DNA of 64,000 nucleotides from Gnetum montanum (taxonomy: Eukaryota > Streptophyta > Gnetopsida > Gnetales > Gnetaceae): assembly GCA_015680685.1 (NCBI GenBank), contig MNCI01005813.1:38269-102268 (forward strand), given 5' to 3'. The first letter of the stretch is position 1. The number at the start of each line of letters is the position of its first letter. Below are positions 32,087-43,694 of the stretch, in pieces. Made by a program: the position numbers and the translations under genes. The notes below the pieces were generated by a model that saw only the letters and a program-made list of their open reading frames with translations, was not told the DNA's origin and ran no database searches.

Positions 32087-35000
32087 ATGGCATCCAACGT
32101 TTTGTCCTGCCATTCTGTTGTTGGATTTACATTGTTTGCATGGTTCCTGCTTCTTCATGTTGCTGTTTCTGGTCCCGCTTCTGCAACTGCAAATTATAAT
32201 GATGCTGCTAATGATATGAGATCTTTAATTGCTTTCAAGAAATACATCACCAGTGATCCTCACTCTGTTTTAGAAGATTGGCGATCTGACTCTATCAATG
32301 CTTGTAACTTCACTGGAATTCAATGCTCTTCTACAGGTAGAATCATTTCGGTAGATCTTGACAGCAATGGTCTGCAGGGATCAATATCTCCAGCCATCGC
32401 AAATTTATCGATGTTGAAGGTACTCAATCTCTTTAACAATTCATTGTCTGGACTCATTCCACTTCAACTTGGCAGCCTTCCTAAACTTGAAGAACTTTGC
32501 CTTGCCACCAACGCCCTGCAAGGACTCATTCCTCCACAACTGGGCAATCTGTCTTCTTCGCTGCAGTATCTTTACCTTGCCAGCAATTTTCTGAATGGCA
32601 CCATTCCCGCTTCTCTGGGAAAGCTCACCAGACTCAAGCAGCTGTACCTTTTCAACAACTCCCTCGGCGGTCCAATTCCAGAGTCCCTTGCTAAACTCAC
32701 ACACATGACTGAACTTGGCCTTTCTAACAACCATCTGAGGGCCCTGTTCCAGCTTCACTTGGACAGCTCACCACACTTGAGTTTCTCTATCTTTATGAGA
32801 ATCGTCTTGATGGATGCATTCCACATCAATTGGGCAACCTCTCTTCCCTCAAAGTGCTTGATCTAAGCACCAATTCTCTCCAAGGCACTCTTCCCAGCTC
32901 TCTCATGAACTGCACTTCTCTCACCAAGTTATATTTCGAGGAGAATGAGTTTGAAGGAACGCTGCCAGCATCAATAGGAAGATTGAACAAATTGCAAGAG
33001 CTCAATCTCTTCTTGAACTTCTTCAGGGGAAGCATTCCAAAGTCCATGGCCAACCTTACTTCTTTAACATTCCTGAATCTGAATTATAACAGTATGCAAG
33101 GTACTTTGCCTGCCTATATCTCAACCTTCCCCCAATTAAAATATCTGTATTTCTCAGTTAATCAATTCTCTGGAGCACTACCAGACTCATGGATGAACAG
33201 ATCGTCTCTTATTGAATTAACAATTGACAACAACTCTTTGCAAGGAACCCTTCCTAACTGGCTCGGCAATCTTTCTCAGCTGCAATGGCTTCACTTGGGA
33301 GACAATAACTTTACAAGTGAGGGAACTAGCTATGATCAATCCATTTCCATTTTAAAAGTCCTCTTCAATTGCAGGCGGTTGAAGTTCTTAGGTATGGAAT
33401 ACATGAAATTAAGAGGAATCTTACCTTCAAACATTGGTTCTCACTGGCCAAATCTTAAACAACTATATTTAAATGGCAATATCATCTATGGCAGAGTTCC
33501 TTGCAGCATTGGCAACCTCTCATCACTTTATGAGCTTGAGTTGGGAGAAAATGTTTTAGATGGCAACATCCCTTCACAGATAGGAAAGATGAGTTCTATT
33601 CAGTATATCGACCTCAGTCACAACAAACTGCAAGGCAGCATTCCAAGTGAACTGGCTCTTGCAAACACCACTCTTGCGTACCTTTATCTCGACCGCAACA
33701 ACTTATCAGGCCCCATTTCTCCCGCCATAGGTGATCTGGCATATTTGCGTCAGCTTAGTCTCCGGATGAATTCTTTCTTTGGGAAAATTCCTCCAGAGAT
33801 GGGTAATTGTTTGCTTTTGGAAGATTTGGATCTTTCTGCAAACAAGTTGTCCGGAGAAATCCCACCAGAGGTTGCTGGTCTAAAAGGCATTCAATTTGGG
33901 TTTAATTTATCCAGAAATGCTTTAACAGGGAGAGTGTCTGAAAACATAGGAGGTATGCAGATGGCCCAGTATATTGATCTTGCAAACAACCATCTCTCAG
34001 GGAGCATTGGCATTCACATTGTAGAATGGTTAAATGCAGTGGAGGTCAATCTCTCTTTCAACAAGTTCATTGGAAATCTGTCAGAAAAAATTGGGTACAA
34101 GTTAACACAACTGCAAAACATGGATCTTTCCTGTAATTCTTTCACAGGAGCAGTGCCTGAGTCATTGTCCAACCTTTCTCATCTACAGTTTTTGAATTTC
34201 TCCTACAATAATTTTGAAGGGCGCATACCATGTAGACAGGGCATAGTGAAGGTTCTTTCACTGGAAATTCTTTGCTATGCGGTGGATGCTTTGGTCTCAT
34301 GGAATGCAAGATAGGGAAACACCATACTTCTCACAAGTTGAGCGTTCTCAAAGTAGTGCTGATAATCATCACCTCCTTGTGTGGAGTTTTTCTTCTCAGT
34401 CTTTCCATTTGGATCTTATTGACAAAGTGGAACAGTTTTAAATCAGCTTCTTTTTTAGTCCTCGACCTCCAGAATCCATTCATGAAATTATCAATGGAAG
34501 AATTAAAAAGAGCCACCCAATGTTTTAGTGCAGCTAACTTAATTGGCCAAGGAAGGTATGGGAAGGTTTATTATGGGACATTAAGCCAGGGGCAACGAGT
34601 AGCTGCAAAAGTATTCTTGCCCTTAAATGAAAACAGATCTGAAATCAGTTTCAGGAAGGAATGTCAGGTATTGGGAAAGTTGCGCCACAGGAACCTTATC
34701 AGGATTTTAACTGTGGTTTATTCTGGTGATTTCAAAGCCATAGTGATGCCATATATGAGCAATGGTTCTCTTCATTCACTTCTTTACGATCAACATGAAG
34801 GACAATTCATATCATTATGTTTACAAATGAGGCTATGCATATTGAAAGAGTTGGCAGGGGCACTCAAATATCTTCATCATGATTGCAGTTTCCCAGTAAT
34901 TCACTGTGATGTCAAACCACATAATGTGTTGTTGGATGAAGGCATGACGGTGAAACTCTCTGATTTTGGCATAGCTCATTTTGTGGCACAGCAGAGAGAA

Positions 35001-35698
35001 GCAACATCATCTTCCTCATCATATGCAATCAAAGGCACTGTAGGATATGTTGCTCCTGGTATATATATAATGTTAAACTAATGTTTTAGCTATGTTTTGG
35101 TATTTTTAATATTGGATGGTTAATTATCATTTAGCTTTAATCATATATCTTTACTAATATATTGCTGCTTGTTATTGAGATAGAGTACGGAATTGGACGA
35201 GAGGTGTCCATAAAAGGAGATATCTATAGCTTTGGAGTGATAGTGTTAGAAGTCATGACCAGGAAAGAGCCCACAGATGAAATGTTTGGTCCTCATCTAA
35301 CTTTACCAGATTGGGTATCTACAGTGTTTCACACAAACATAGAAGAGGAAAAGATAGAGAGAATTAGACATATTTTAAACAGAGTAAATGACAACAGTGA
35401 AGGGATTGAAATTCAGAAAGAAAAAGATTTGGAGGCAGTTGAAGGTATATTGAGGGTAGCTGTGCTGTGCACAAGCAAAGATGTTGTATTGAGGCCATCC
35501 ATGAAAGTAGTGGAGTCGATTCTGTCAAAGATATATGATTCATACACATCTTTGTCATCCACAATTGATATTGAAGATCAAGTCGGACTTCCCTTCAATA
35601 ATCTGGATGAAGTAGTAAAGAAAGTGGAGACACAGCCACCTCTAAACAAATATAGGAATGCAGAAATACAAGAGGTATCATCCAGCCAAACCTTTTAA
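32087..35698 (+). CDS. LRR receptor-like serine/threonine kinase, non-RD type (two frame breaks)
   Basis: Cell-surface receptor kinase of the class related to rice XA21 and Arabidopsis EFR/FLS2. The start is set at 32087 because a signal peptide follows (hydrophobic GFTLFAWFLLLHVAV); an upstream ATG at 31994 adds 31 residues. Order: N-terminal cap with W..D and CNFTGIQC, about 26 leucine-rich repeats (32340-34220), membrane segment VLKVVLIIITSLCGVFLLSL (34344-34403), kinase with P-loop GQGRYGKV (34545-34568), Lys at 34608, HCDVKPHN (34902), DFG (34962) and, after a 125-bp intron, EYGIGREV and GDIYSFGVIVLE. Cys replaces Arg in the HRD motif, the non-RD hallmark of immune receptor kinases. One-base deletions at 32739-32741 (G run) and within 34231-34235 break an otherwise open frame of about 1160 residues: young pseudogene or sequencing errors. 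Ligand unknown. Confidence 0.92.
35059..35183 (+). other. Intron of the receptor kinase gene
   Basis: Donor G|GTATATAT at 35059 and acceptor GAGATAG|AG at 35183. Joining restores the GYVAPEYG activation-segment motif with the Glu codon split after its first base. An intron at this position is known in XA21-like genes. The intron is 125 bp and AT-rich. Confidence 0.9.
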
Positions 35699-37500
35699 TG
35701 ATATTGTTTTTGCTTTGCTTCCATCTTTGATCACAAAATCTCACCTCTTCTTATTCTAGTAAACAAAATCTCACCTCTTCTTATTCTAGTAAACTGTATT
35801 AGACTAGAGTCTCTGACAATGTGTTTAAGTCGGTGCATTGAAATTTAAAGGTTTTACTACGTTCTGGATTTTTCATTAATTATAAACATTGATCAAGAAA
35901 AAAGGGAAATCCATCGAAGAATTGTTTTAGCTTGTTTTGTTTTTAGGTGAAATGTAATTTTTCCCAAATAGAATGATGGCATTCTTGCATGCTGAGATCT
36001 GTTTTTGAATTCTCGTTGCTACTACATCTGTAACATTTTCTATGCATTTAAGATCTTGTAACACTTCACATTAAATGTAATTGAATGCATCAATTATACT
36101 TGGCTAGTGACTTTCTCAGAATATATAATGTTTTTGACATTCTGATATGCAAAATGGCATGTTTATATTATTCCTTAAAAGCCTGTTTCTTTGAAGTTGC
36201 CAATTTCTGGTTAATATTTAGTTCAGCTTACTTAACTCTTACCATGAATTATGAAGAAACATGATGGCCAGAATTAATCAATCCATAAGAGAAAAACAAA
36301 AGATAAATTTCTCAAAGCAGAGTATGTGAATACCGAATAAGTGCAGTTTAACGATGGCAAACAGGGGATAAAATTAATAATTTGTGAACTGTTTCAGTCT
36401 GCTAAAAGTGATAAAATTAATACTGTAAGGTGTTCCCATGCTACGCAACAACACATTCGCCTCGCCATAAACCCACACGATCTTCAATTTTAATAATAAT
36501 ATAATCTACTAGATTTGTTACCTGATTCAACTTTCTCTCTATTGATTCAACTTTCTCTCTATTGAGTATATCATCTGTAATTAGTATGGATATTGTGGGC
36601 CTTAGTTTCCCTGTGAAGGCTGTGTGGTAAGAAGGGTTTCCAACTACCCACTTACAAGACACCACCAATGATGGTGGATCTGATACTATTAAAATTCATT
36701 TACCCTACTTGTAGCATGCAAAAATGTAATTTCAATGTTAATGAAATGATACAATGATTAGTTTGGAAAATTCACACTTAAAATATTTTTCATGATAAAG
36801 TTCTTTCCGTTTTTTTTTTCATAAACTTTGAAAGCAAAGTTTATATAAGTATATTCTTCATTTCAATGATTTATACTATCTTTTTATTTCACCTAAAAAA
36901 AAGTGTAAGCTCATTTAAAACCTAAGTAATCTGATTTTTTTTATTGTATTGGGATGGTAGAAGATATATACTTTAGACTTCTACCAAAATAACTTATTCA
37001 AATGCGCTAAATATAAAGTTTATTTTCTCTTGTATTTCATTTTATGTGTTTGCTAAAAATTTTCTTTGAAACGCCTAGGATTAACTTGGAAGAAATAAGA
37101 GAGGAAAGATGCAAGATAACAATAGGTCATAGGTCCTTCATTTATAGCACTTCATGTACAACTTAAAGCTTCTTAAGGGATCATTTTTAGGTAACCCTAA
37201 CTTGCTTAAAGACAAGTACATTTGCCATTTTCTCATTAGAAATTCTATCCTTAGGCATTATCTTTATTTATGCCATGATCTAATTTAAGCTGTAATCTAA
37301 CTTTAATTTTACTATAACTTTAGTTAATACCTAAGCTTAACAAGTGAAATAAAATGAAGTAATCAACTTCTTTCATTTTACCCATAGATATAATGTTTCC
37401 TAACTTTTCTCTAATCTAGGATTTTGGTAAAGATGCTAGCTACAAGGTCTTTACTTTGAACTTAGATTGACTCTAAATGTTTGATCGTTGAGGGATGGGG
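35699..37500. other. 3' flank of the receptor kinase; no gene seen
   Basis: AT-rich sequence. It holds two small tandem duplications: 30 bp twice at 35731-35790 (CTCACCTCTTCTTATTCTAG) and 20 bp twice at 36521-36560 (GATTCAACTTTCTCTCT). The short ORF at 36441-36668 (minus) has no recognisable motif. Nothing else was recognised up to the retroelement scrap at 37.5 kb. Confidence 0.6.
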
Positions 37501-37559
37501 GAGTGGAGAAGGGGAGAGGGTGTTGTTGAAACTAGAGCTAGTACCTATATGTATTCCAA

Positions 37560-37940
37560 AAAATATAATGAACACAAAACTCTTGTAGAGCTTTATAACT
37601 TAGTGCTACCTATAGGAATCAAACCCACAAAACAAAACAAAACAAAATAGAACTATGTGTAGCACCTTCACATTCCTAGTGACAATGGCTCCTCCAATTT
37701 TTGGAACTAGTACTTGTTTAGCAGTGCTATGAACTTCTCTTCTTCTATTTTGGGATCATGCATCATTTATTTGAATTCAATGATGTTTGTAGGAGTTGAC
37801 ACTTCCTAGGAACATGGCAGCTATGGAAACATTTTAGTACCCTTAACATACCATGCTGCAAATTATGTTCATTCTACCTCAAAGGCTATAGCCATTGAAA
37901 CATCTCAAAGAAATCCAGTGGCGAACAAGGAAGCATTGTA
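37560..37940 (-). pseudogene. Fragment J: scrap of a retroelement ORF2 C-terminus
   Basis: By eye it matches the ORF2 3' part of element D (46930-47180): TTGGGATCATGCATCATTT against CTGGGATCATGTACCGACC, and ACCATGCTGCAAATTATG against ACCAAGCTGCAAACTACT, in the same order. No LTR is evident next to it. A short (ACAAA)n run is at about 37627-37650. Confidence 0.5.
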
Positions 37941-38329
37941 ACCAAATTTTGTGATGTAATTCTAATCAAATTTGAGAGAAAACATAAATACCTTAATTTT
38001 CCTTTAGAAAATCAATCTTGTAGCCTTGTTTTGTCAAAATTCCGAGGTATTTTTAATTTATAAGGTGTAATTCATGGTATGAGATGTAAAAACAATGCCA
38101 TGAATTATGTTAAAGAAGCATAATTAATGTTCAAACTATCAAAAATGCTAGCTTTCCTAGTACGTTGATAAAAAATGTTGTAGTAAAAAATGCTATAATT
38201 TTGGGCTATGAAAAGTATGAAAAATGATGACATTCCAAGTCAAATTACTCAAAGACATTGGTAATAAAAATGTTGCAGTTTTGTGGCACAAAAATGGTCA
38301 AAATGCTTTGTAACCACCTAGAAAACTTG

Positions 38330-38915
38330 TTGAAACCTAAACAATGGAGAAATAGTAAATTGTGGTCTATTTAAGCTAGAATTAGCATCATTTTCAATAT
38401 CCCTTTTAGTAAGAAGAACTTTTTTTTTGGCAATTGAGCACAAAGAGACTTTTGTAGTCTTTAGAGCCTTCATTCAGTGTTGATCACGGAGAATAGAGAG
38501 AACCTTTTATAATATTTATCTTAAGGCAAACCAAAAACACAACACCATGCCTACTTGCACTAGATCTTAAAAGACAGTTTCGAAGAGATATATAAACTAT
38601 TTGTATTCTTAAGCTTTTGAAAGCTAGTTGATATGTACTCTTTAAACCTTTGTTTTACAATTTTTACAATCTTTAATACAAAGTTTGCAATTTGTTTTGG
38701 CCACATCTTTTCTCATCTCTTTTGTCTTTCTTGTGTTAACTCATTTCACTCGATAATAGACCCAAGTCCTTAGGTGATTGACCAGACCACCTAAGACACT
38801 TTAGATCTTTTCCAAGGCTTGTGGATCTTGAGGTAAAACTATTTTACATGGATCAATTTAATTTCCAGCTCAAATTTTTTTATTGTTATAGTTTTTTGGT
38901 ATTAGAAGAAGGGCC
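38330..38915 (+). repeat. Possible LTR end and primer site of element H
   Basis: TGTTGAAACC near 38330, a TATA-like CTATTTAAG near 38370, and TTTTGGTATTAGAAGAAGG at 38893-38911, which resembles the tRNA-iMet primer site TGGTATCAGAGC used by many plant LTR elements. No second LTR was found, so the boundaries are tentative. The stretch 37950-38330 and the leader 38915-39800 hold no recognised gene. Confidence 0.3.
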
Positions 38916-39801
38916 TCTATTTGATTTCTTCATTCAAACCTAAGTGTAGATACAATTTGCCTAATTTAGCACTTTCATAGTAGCATATTTAGCATATAGG
39001 AGTTATTTCTTGTGAACTACAACACCAATGTATTTGAGTTTTAGTGCTTTATTTTTGGGGTTTTTTCTATGTTAGTGTTTTTATCTGTCTTCAAACTCTT
39101 TGGTGCAGTCAAACCTTGTAGATACATTGGCCTTAAGTTTCCTAAAATCTCAAAAACTGCTTTGATTTCCCTTGTAATCCTAGCATTGGTTTAAAAATGT
39201 TGTGGTTAAAATGTTATAGCATGTTTATAGTTTTTTAGTTATAAGAAATTATTTTTACAATTGTAGTGCATTGTACCTTTTCTATTTTATGTATTTATAG
39301 TTTACAACTTTTTTTCCTTATTTAAGCTATAGCTATTTTTCCATTTTGTGTTGCCTCAAATACATTGGGATAAATACGTTGTAGCCATTTTCTACTTCTT
39401 TCCTAGTGTTTTCTCAGATATGTAGGGATAAATACATTATATCCATTTTAACCTTTTATTCCAATGCTACCATAAAAATGCTCTGTTTAACATTATGCAT
39501 TATATAAATTATGTTGTGCTTTAAGTTACGCTACCTCATTCTCCAGTTTTTGCATTTGTAGTTAGAGTCACAATTGTAGTTTCATCTACAGTATTGTAGT
39601 TTCTACACCATTTTCAAATTTATAGTTACAATCCTAATTACAGTTTTATTTATTGTGTTTTAGTTTTTACACTATAATAGTAATTGCATTCCATAGCATG
39701 CCACATTTACACAGTTATAGTATATGTGCTACATCTACCAATCAGATTTGCACTATTTTATACCTATCATGTCTAATGTATTACTTAAGGAGATTATCAA
39801 C

Positions 39802-42360
39802 ATGGCCTCAAACTAAAACCTTGCTCTTATCTATGATCCTAAAGACCCAACCATTGTCGAACATTATCAAATTCTTAGGCATGTCTACCAAAATCCCCTA
39901 TATACGAACATAAATGAGGATTATTACAATTTTATTTGTGAGAAGATACAAGTTGGTTTGTGTATCCCTCGCAAAGAATTAGACTTCAAGCACCAATTTG
40001 AAATTATTCATAGGAACGAGGAGTGCATTTCCTCCCCCTGTGATCATATTGAGTTGATGGAACCTTATGTGTACATGCTAGTATAATTGGTAAAGGCTAA
40101 CAATGGGAATGAAATGAGTGAGGAAGGCAACCTTGAGTAAGACCAAGAGGAGCAAGATGAATTTTGGGCTTATTATGAGATAGATACGCACCTAGGGAAC
40201 CTTTTCCAATGATCTATCCTTGAAGTAACCATGCTCAACTCTATGCCTCCTATCTTCATAATAAACCAAATGCCGCCCATGACCTCCACAAACTAAGTGT
40301 CATAACCTACTTCTCTATTTGCTTCCTTGTTCATCTTAATCCCTTTCATCATTGCATCTTAGCCTTTATTAGTAATCCCTCCTATGCCACAAACATACCA
40401 ATTCAAACCTCATTCTCCATATTTAATTCCCTTGCAATGGTAGCCACACGACCTCTCTAGTTCATACTATTACCTACTTCATGACCTCAAATAGTTCAAC
40501 CATTTGTTCAACCATCAATACAATCCATAGTGTAGCATATAGGAGTATCTCAAGGTTTGGATCAAGCCTTTTAATTGATCCAAAGCCTTACTGAGAAGTT
40601 GAAAAAGCTTGAAGCCAACACCACTCAAATGATAAAAGTTATGGACTTTTACTAAGATGATCCTATTAGTCCCACTATCCACAAATCATCCTTTTTATAG
40701 GCATTCCCATTTTTCACTTTACTAAATATAGCAATGAAGGTGATTTTAATGCTCACCGCATTACCTTTCGTTCTGAGTGCCTACTATTATAAGCTTGGCC
40801 ACATATGGTATTGCTCATCTTCCCCATATCTTTGACTAGAAAAGCCTTAGACTAGTATTGTATACTATGTAGAGGTTTCATTTCCTCCATAGATGACTTG
40901 ATTGCTTAATTTGTTAACCATTTTAAGTATAACTTAAGGCTTGACACAACATTAGATGAGCTCATGAAAGTGAGATAGGGATCCCTTGAAGCTTTCCAAA
41001 AGTTCATTCGATAAAGGAATGCAATCCTCAATGAAATTTTCAAGCTCATCTTTGAAATGCACCTTTTGACCATATTTAAGAAAGTGATTATTGAATTTAT
41101 CAAGTCTAACTTTAACTATTTAGATCCTTGATCACTCAGTTAAGTCTTTCTCCAAATAAAAAAACATATAAGAAAACCTAGTAATGACCCTGCTTACATG
41201 ACATGCAAGAACCAACACACAAAGAGGAATAGGGAAATGAAAAATTAACCCATATAACCATAGTCATAGTGGCCAAAGATCCAAAAATGATAGAGGGACC
41301 AAGGACATCAAGACCTAAAGCCCCTACCACTACTACTCAACCATCAACCTTCGTTGCTTTGACATCTAACCCCTTGAAGCCTAACTTTGAATGAAAGGAT
41401 TGGTCTAGGTACACCAAATTGCATATGAAACCATTAGAGCTTCTTGATTAGTTACTCAAAAGTAGCTACATTTAACACATGTAGCTGTCTGAGAATGCTT
41501 GTAAGAGATATGATCTTTTTTACAAAATTGCTAAAGATCCTACAGTAGTCATAAAAGATGATCCTCCCATGCTTGAGTACATCAAGATGGACTGATTTTG
41601 CCACTATCATTAGCTTCTTGGTCATGATACTAATTTTTTCTTGGCCTTGATGGATGACCTTTAGAAGATAATAGATAGTAAGGAATTAGTCCTAGATGCA
41701 TCTAACCCCATTAGGCCTTAGAACCAGTCCATGCAGGTGTACAAGGACCTTCTCAAGTCTAGTAATGATCCATTAATGATAGCTACATTTAACATTTCCA
41801 ACAAGCCTAAACCTAATAAGGAGCTATTGGTAGTTAGGGTATCCCCATGCAATGATTAGAATTCTACTTCCACAAGTTCAAGAACTCTGTTCATTATAAG
41901 GGTACCACCACCTGCACCTCCTAAAGAACATTTCATCATCAGAGTTCCTCCCCCTTCTATCAAGAAGCCCATAGTCCATGTTGACCAATAGTTCCTTGGT
42001 CCCTCTATCATTCTATCAATATAACAATAAAAAGTCACCAACAAAGTAGCAGAAAACATAAGCCCCTAAGCCAAAGGCTAAGGAGAGTAACCAACTAAAA
42101 ATCTAAAAAGAAGTAGGTCTACCAAAACCTATTCCAATCTTAGCTATACCTATGAACCATACCACTCAAACTACTTTAACTAGCTAGCCTAAAGAAAACC
42201 ATAGGTAAGAGAAAAACAAAGGGCCAAAATAACACATGTTAAGACACAAGGTTAAGATCCTAGGCAAGATGAAGGAAATAAAAGCCAATAAAATAGAGAA
42301 ATCATCCATCAATAATAAAGACTTCTTCACTATCATGGAATAGGTGAAACTTACGTTAAA
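39802..42360 (+). pseudogene. gag: gag of element H (different gypsy-like element)
   Basis: Starts at 39802 (MASN) and reads well for about 150 residues with few stops (IVEHYQILRHVYQNPLY, NEDYYNFICEKIQVG, NSMPPIFIINQMPPM). Later parts are shifted and interrupted. KYNLRLDTTLDELMKVR, SLEAFQKFIR and DPAYMTCKNQHTKRNREMKN (40925-41250) resemble capsid-region motifs of Tat/Ogre-type gypsy elements as I remember them. Near 41860-42050 a Pro-rich stretch follows. It is unrelated by eye to the gags of A to E. The lineage is uncertain. Confidence 0.55.
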
Positions 42361-42559
42361 AATTGAAAAATACTTTCCTAAGCCTCTATGACTTGGTCAT
42401 GACCTCTCCTACTCATCGTGAAGCTTTTTTCAAAATGCTAACTTCAATTCCTCTAAGTGAGGACATTCCTACCAACAAGAAGTCCATCCACTCCATCATA
42501 GTGCCACCTCTACCTAAGGAAGAAGTAAAACAAACTACTTTGACATTCCATGATAGTGA

Positions 42560-43120
42560 AGTAAAGATTAATCCATAAAGTGATGAAGTGTTACGAGCTC
42601 CTCTTTTTGTAACCATTAGAGTTGGTCAATACAAGATGTATTAGGTAAATGTTGATGATGGAGTAGCTACAAATGTTATCCCCTATCATTATTTAACATT
42701 TTTGCTTGGTTGAGAACATTCAAGACACCTTCACCTACATATTTTAATCCTTTAACTAGTTCTGGGTAGTAGTGAGAGGGTTAATTTCATTAAACTTTAT
42801 GATAAGGGAATAGTTCCTCACATTTGCAGACTTTCTAGTTGTTGAGGAAACACCAAGCTTCAATTTAGTCCTAGGACAGCCATGGTTGGATAAGTTGAGA
42901 GTAGTTTCTTCTTTGATCCACCAAGGGATTCATCTACCTTATGAGGGAGGTAAGATCATTATCCATAGAGACAACATAGCCTCCTTGTCAATAAAGAATA
43001 TTGACATAGAACAAGAATCGAGGGTAGAGTTCCAAGAGAAAACTCCCATAGCCAAAAATGAAACCAAAGACCATAACAAACTCAAGAAAGCCAAAGCTAA
43101 TAACATAGATGCCTAGAACA
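42560..43120 (+). pseudogene. Protease region of element H
   Basis: Retropepsin-like: MY*VNVDDGVATNVIPYHYL (the expected DxG reads DDG), then FLVVEETPSFNLVLGQPWLDKL and SSLIHQGIHLPYEGGK (42835-42950), a pattern usual for Tat/Ogre-type proteases where the domain ends in LLGRxWL. It is followed by a charged tail (QESRVEFQEK). No RT follows, so the element is truncated here or the rest was lost. Confidence 0.6.
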
Positions 43121-43199
43121 AATCTTGGGAGGAACTCCCATTTAGTATCATGAATGAAGGAAATGAAGAATATAAAATCGTGCAACAAAGGTCTTACCA

Positions 43200-43690
43200 G
43201 TTTCCTAATCTATCAAAAATTAGGAAGTAATTACATAATTAATGTATTCTCTCTTTTCTTTCTTTATGTATGCATGATGGCCTTTTTTACTTTATGCATT
43301 ATTTATAGGTTTTACTTTTATTTTGTATCTTATTTTTACATTTTTCATGTTGTTACATTATGTTTGCAAATTTTACTTTATTTCCTTGTTTTTTTTTCAC
43401 TTTTTTTTAATTCATAACACAAATTTTTAGCTTTACATAAAATTTAGAAATCATAAAAAAATATAAAACATAAAAACAAAACTAAAAAGTGTAGCCATGT
43501 AATAGTGTGAGAGTCAAAATTGAAATGTAGCCTCATATAACCAAGAAAAACCATAACAACAGTTATGGTTACACTGTGTAATAATTAACAAACCACATGT
43601 AGTCTATAAAAATCATAATATTTAATAAAATAGTAAAAACCATGTAACCAAAACATCAAAAATAACAAGTCCATCGTCATAATTAGTAGC
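43200..43690. other. AT-rich stretch after element H; no gene seen
   Basis: T-rich then A-rich sequence (TTTTTTTTCACTTTTTTTTAA near 43390, then AAAAATATAAAACATAAAAAC). The short ORFs here are low-complexity readings. Confidence 0.5.
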
Positions 43691-43694
43691 CAAA

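Noticed and set aside
32441-32758. Minus-strand ORF opposite the leucine-rich repeats
   Set aside because: Shadow of the repeat-rich receptor coding strand.
36441-36668. 75-codon minus-strand ORF downstream of the receptor kinase
   Set aside because: No recognisable motif, and it overlaps a recent 20-bp tandem duplication; cannot be supported as a gene.
42363-42578. Separate small gene on the plus strand
   Set aside because: It continues the decayed gag-protease reading of element H.
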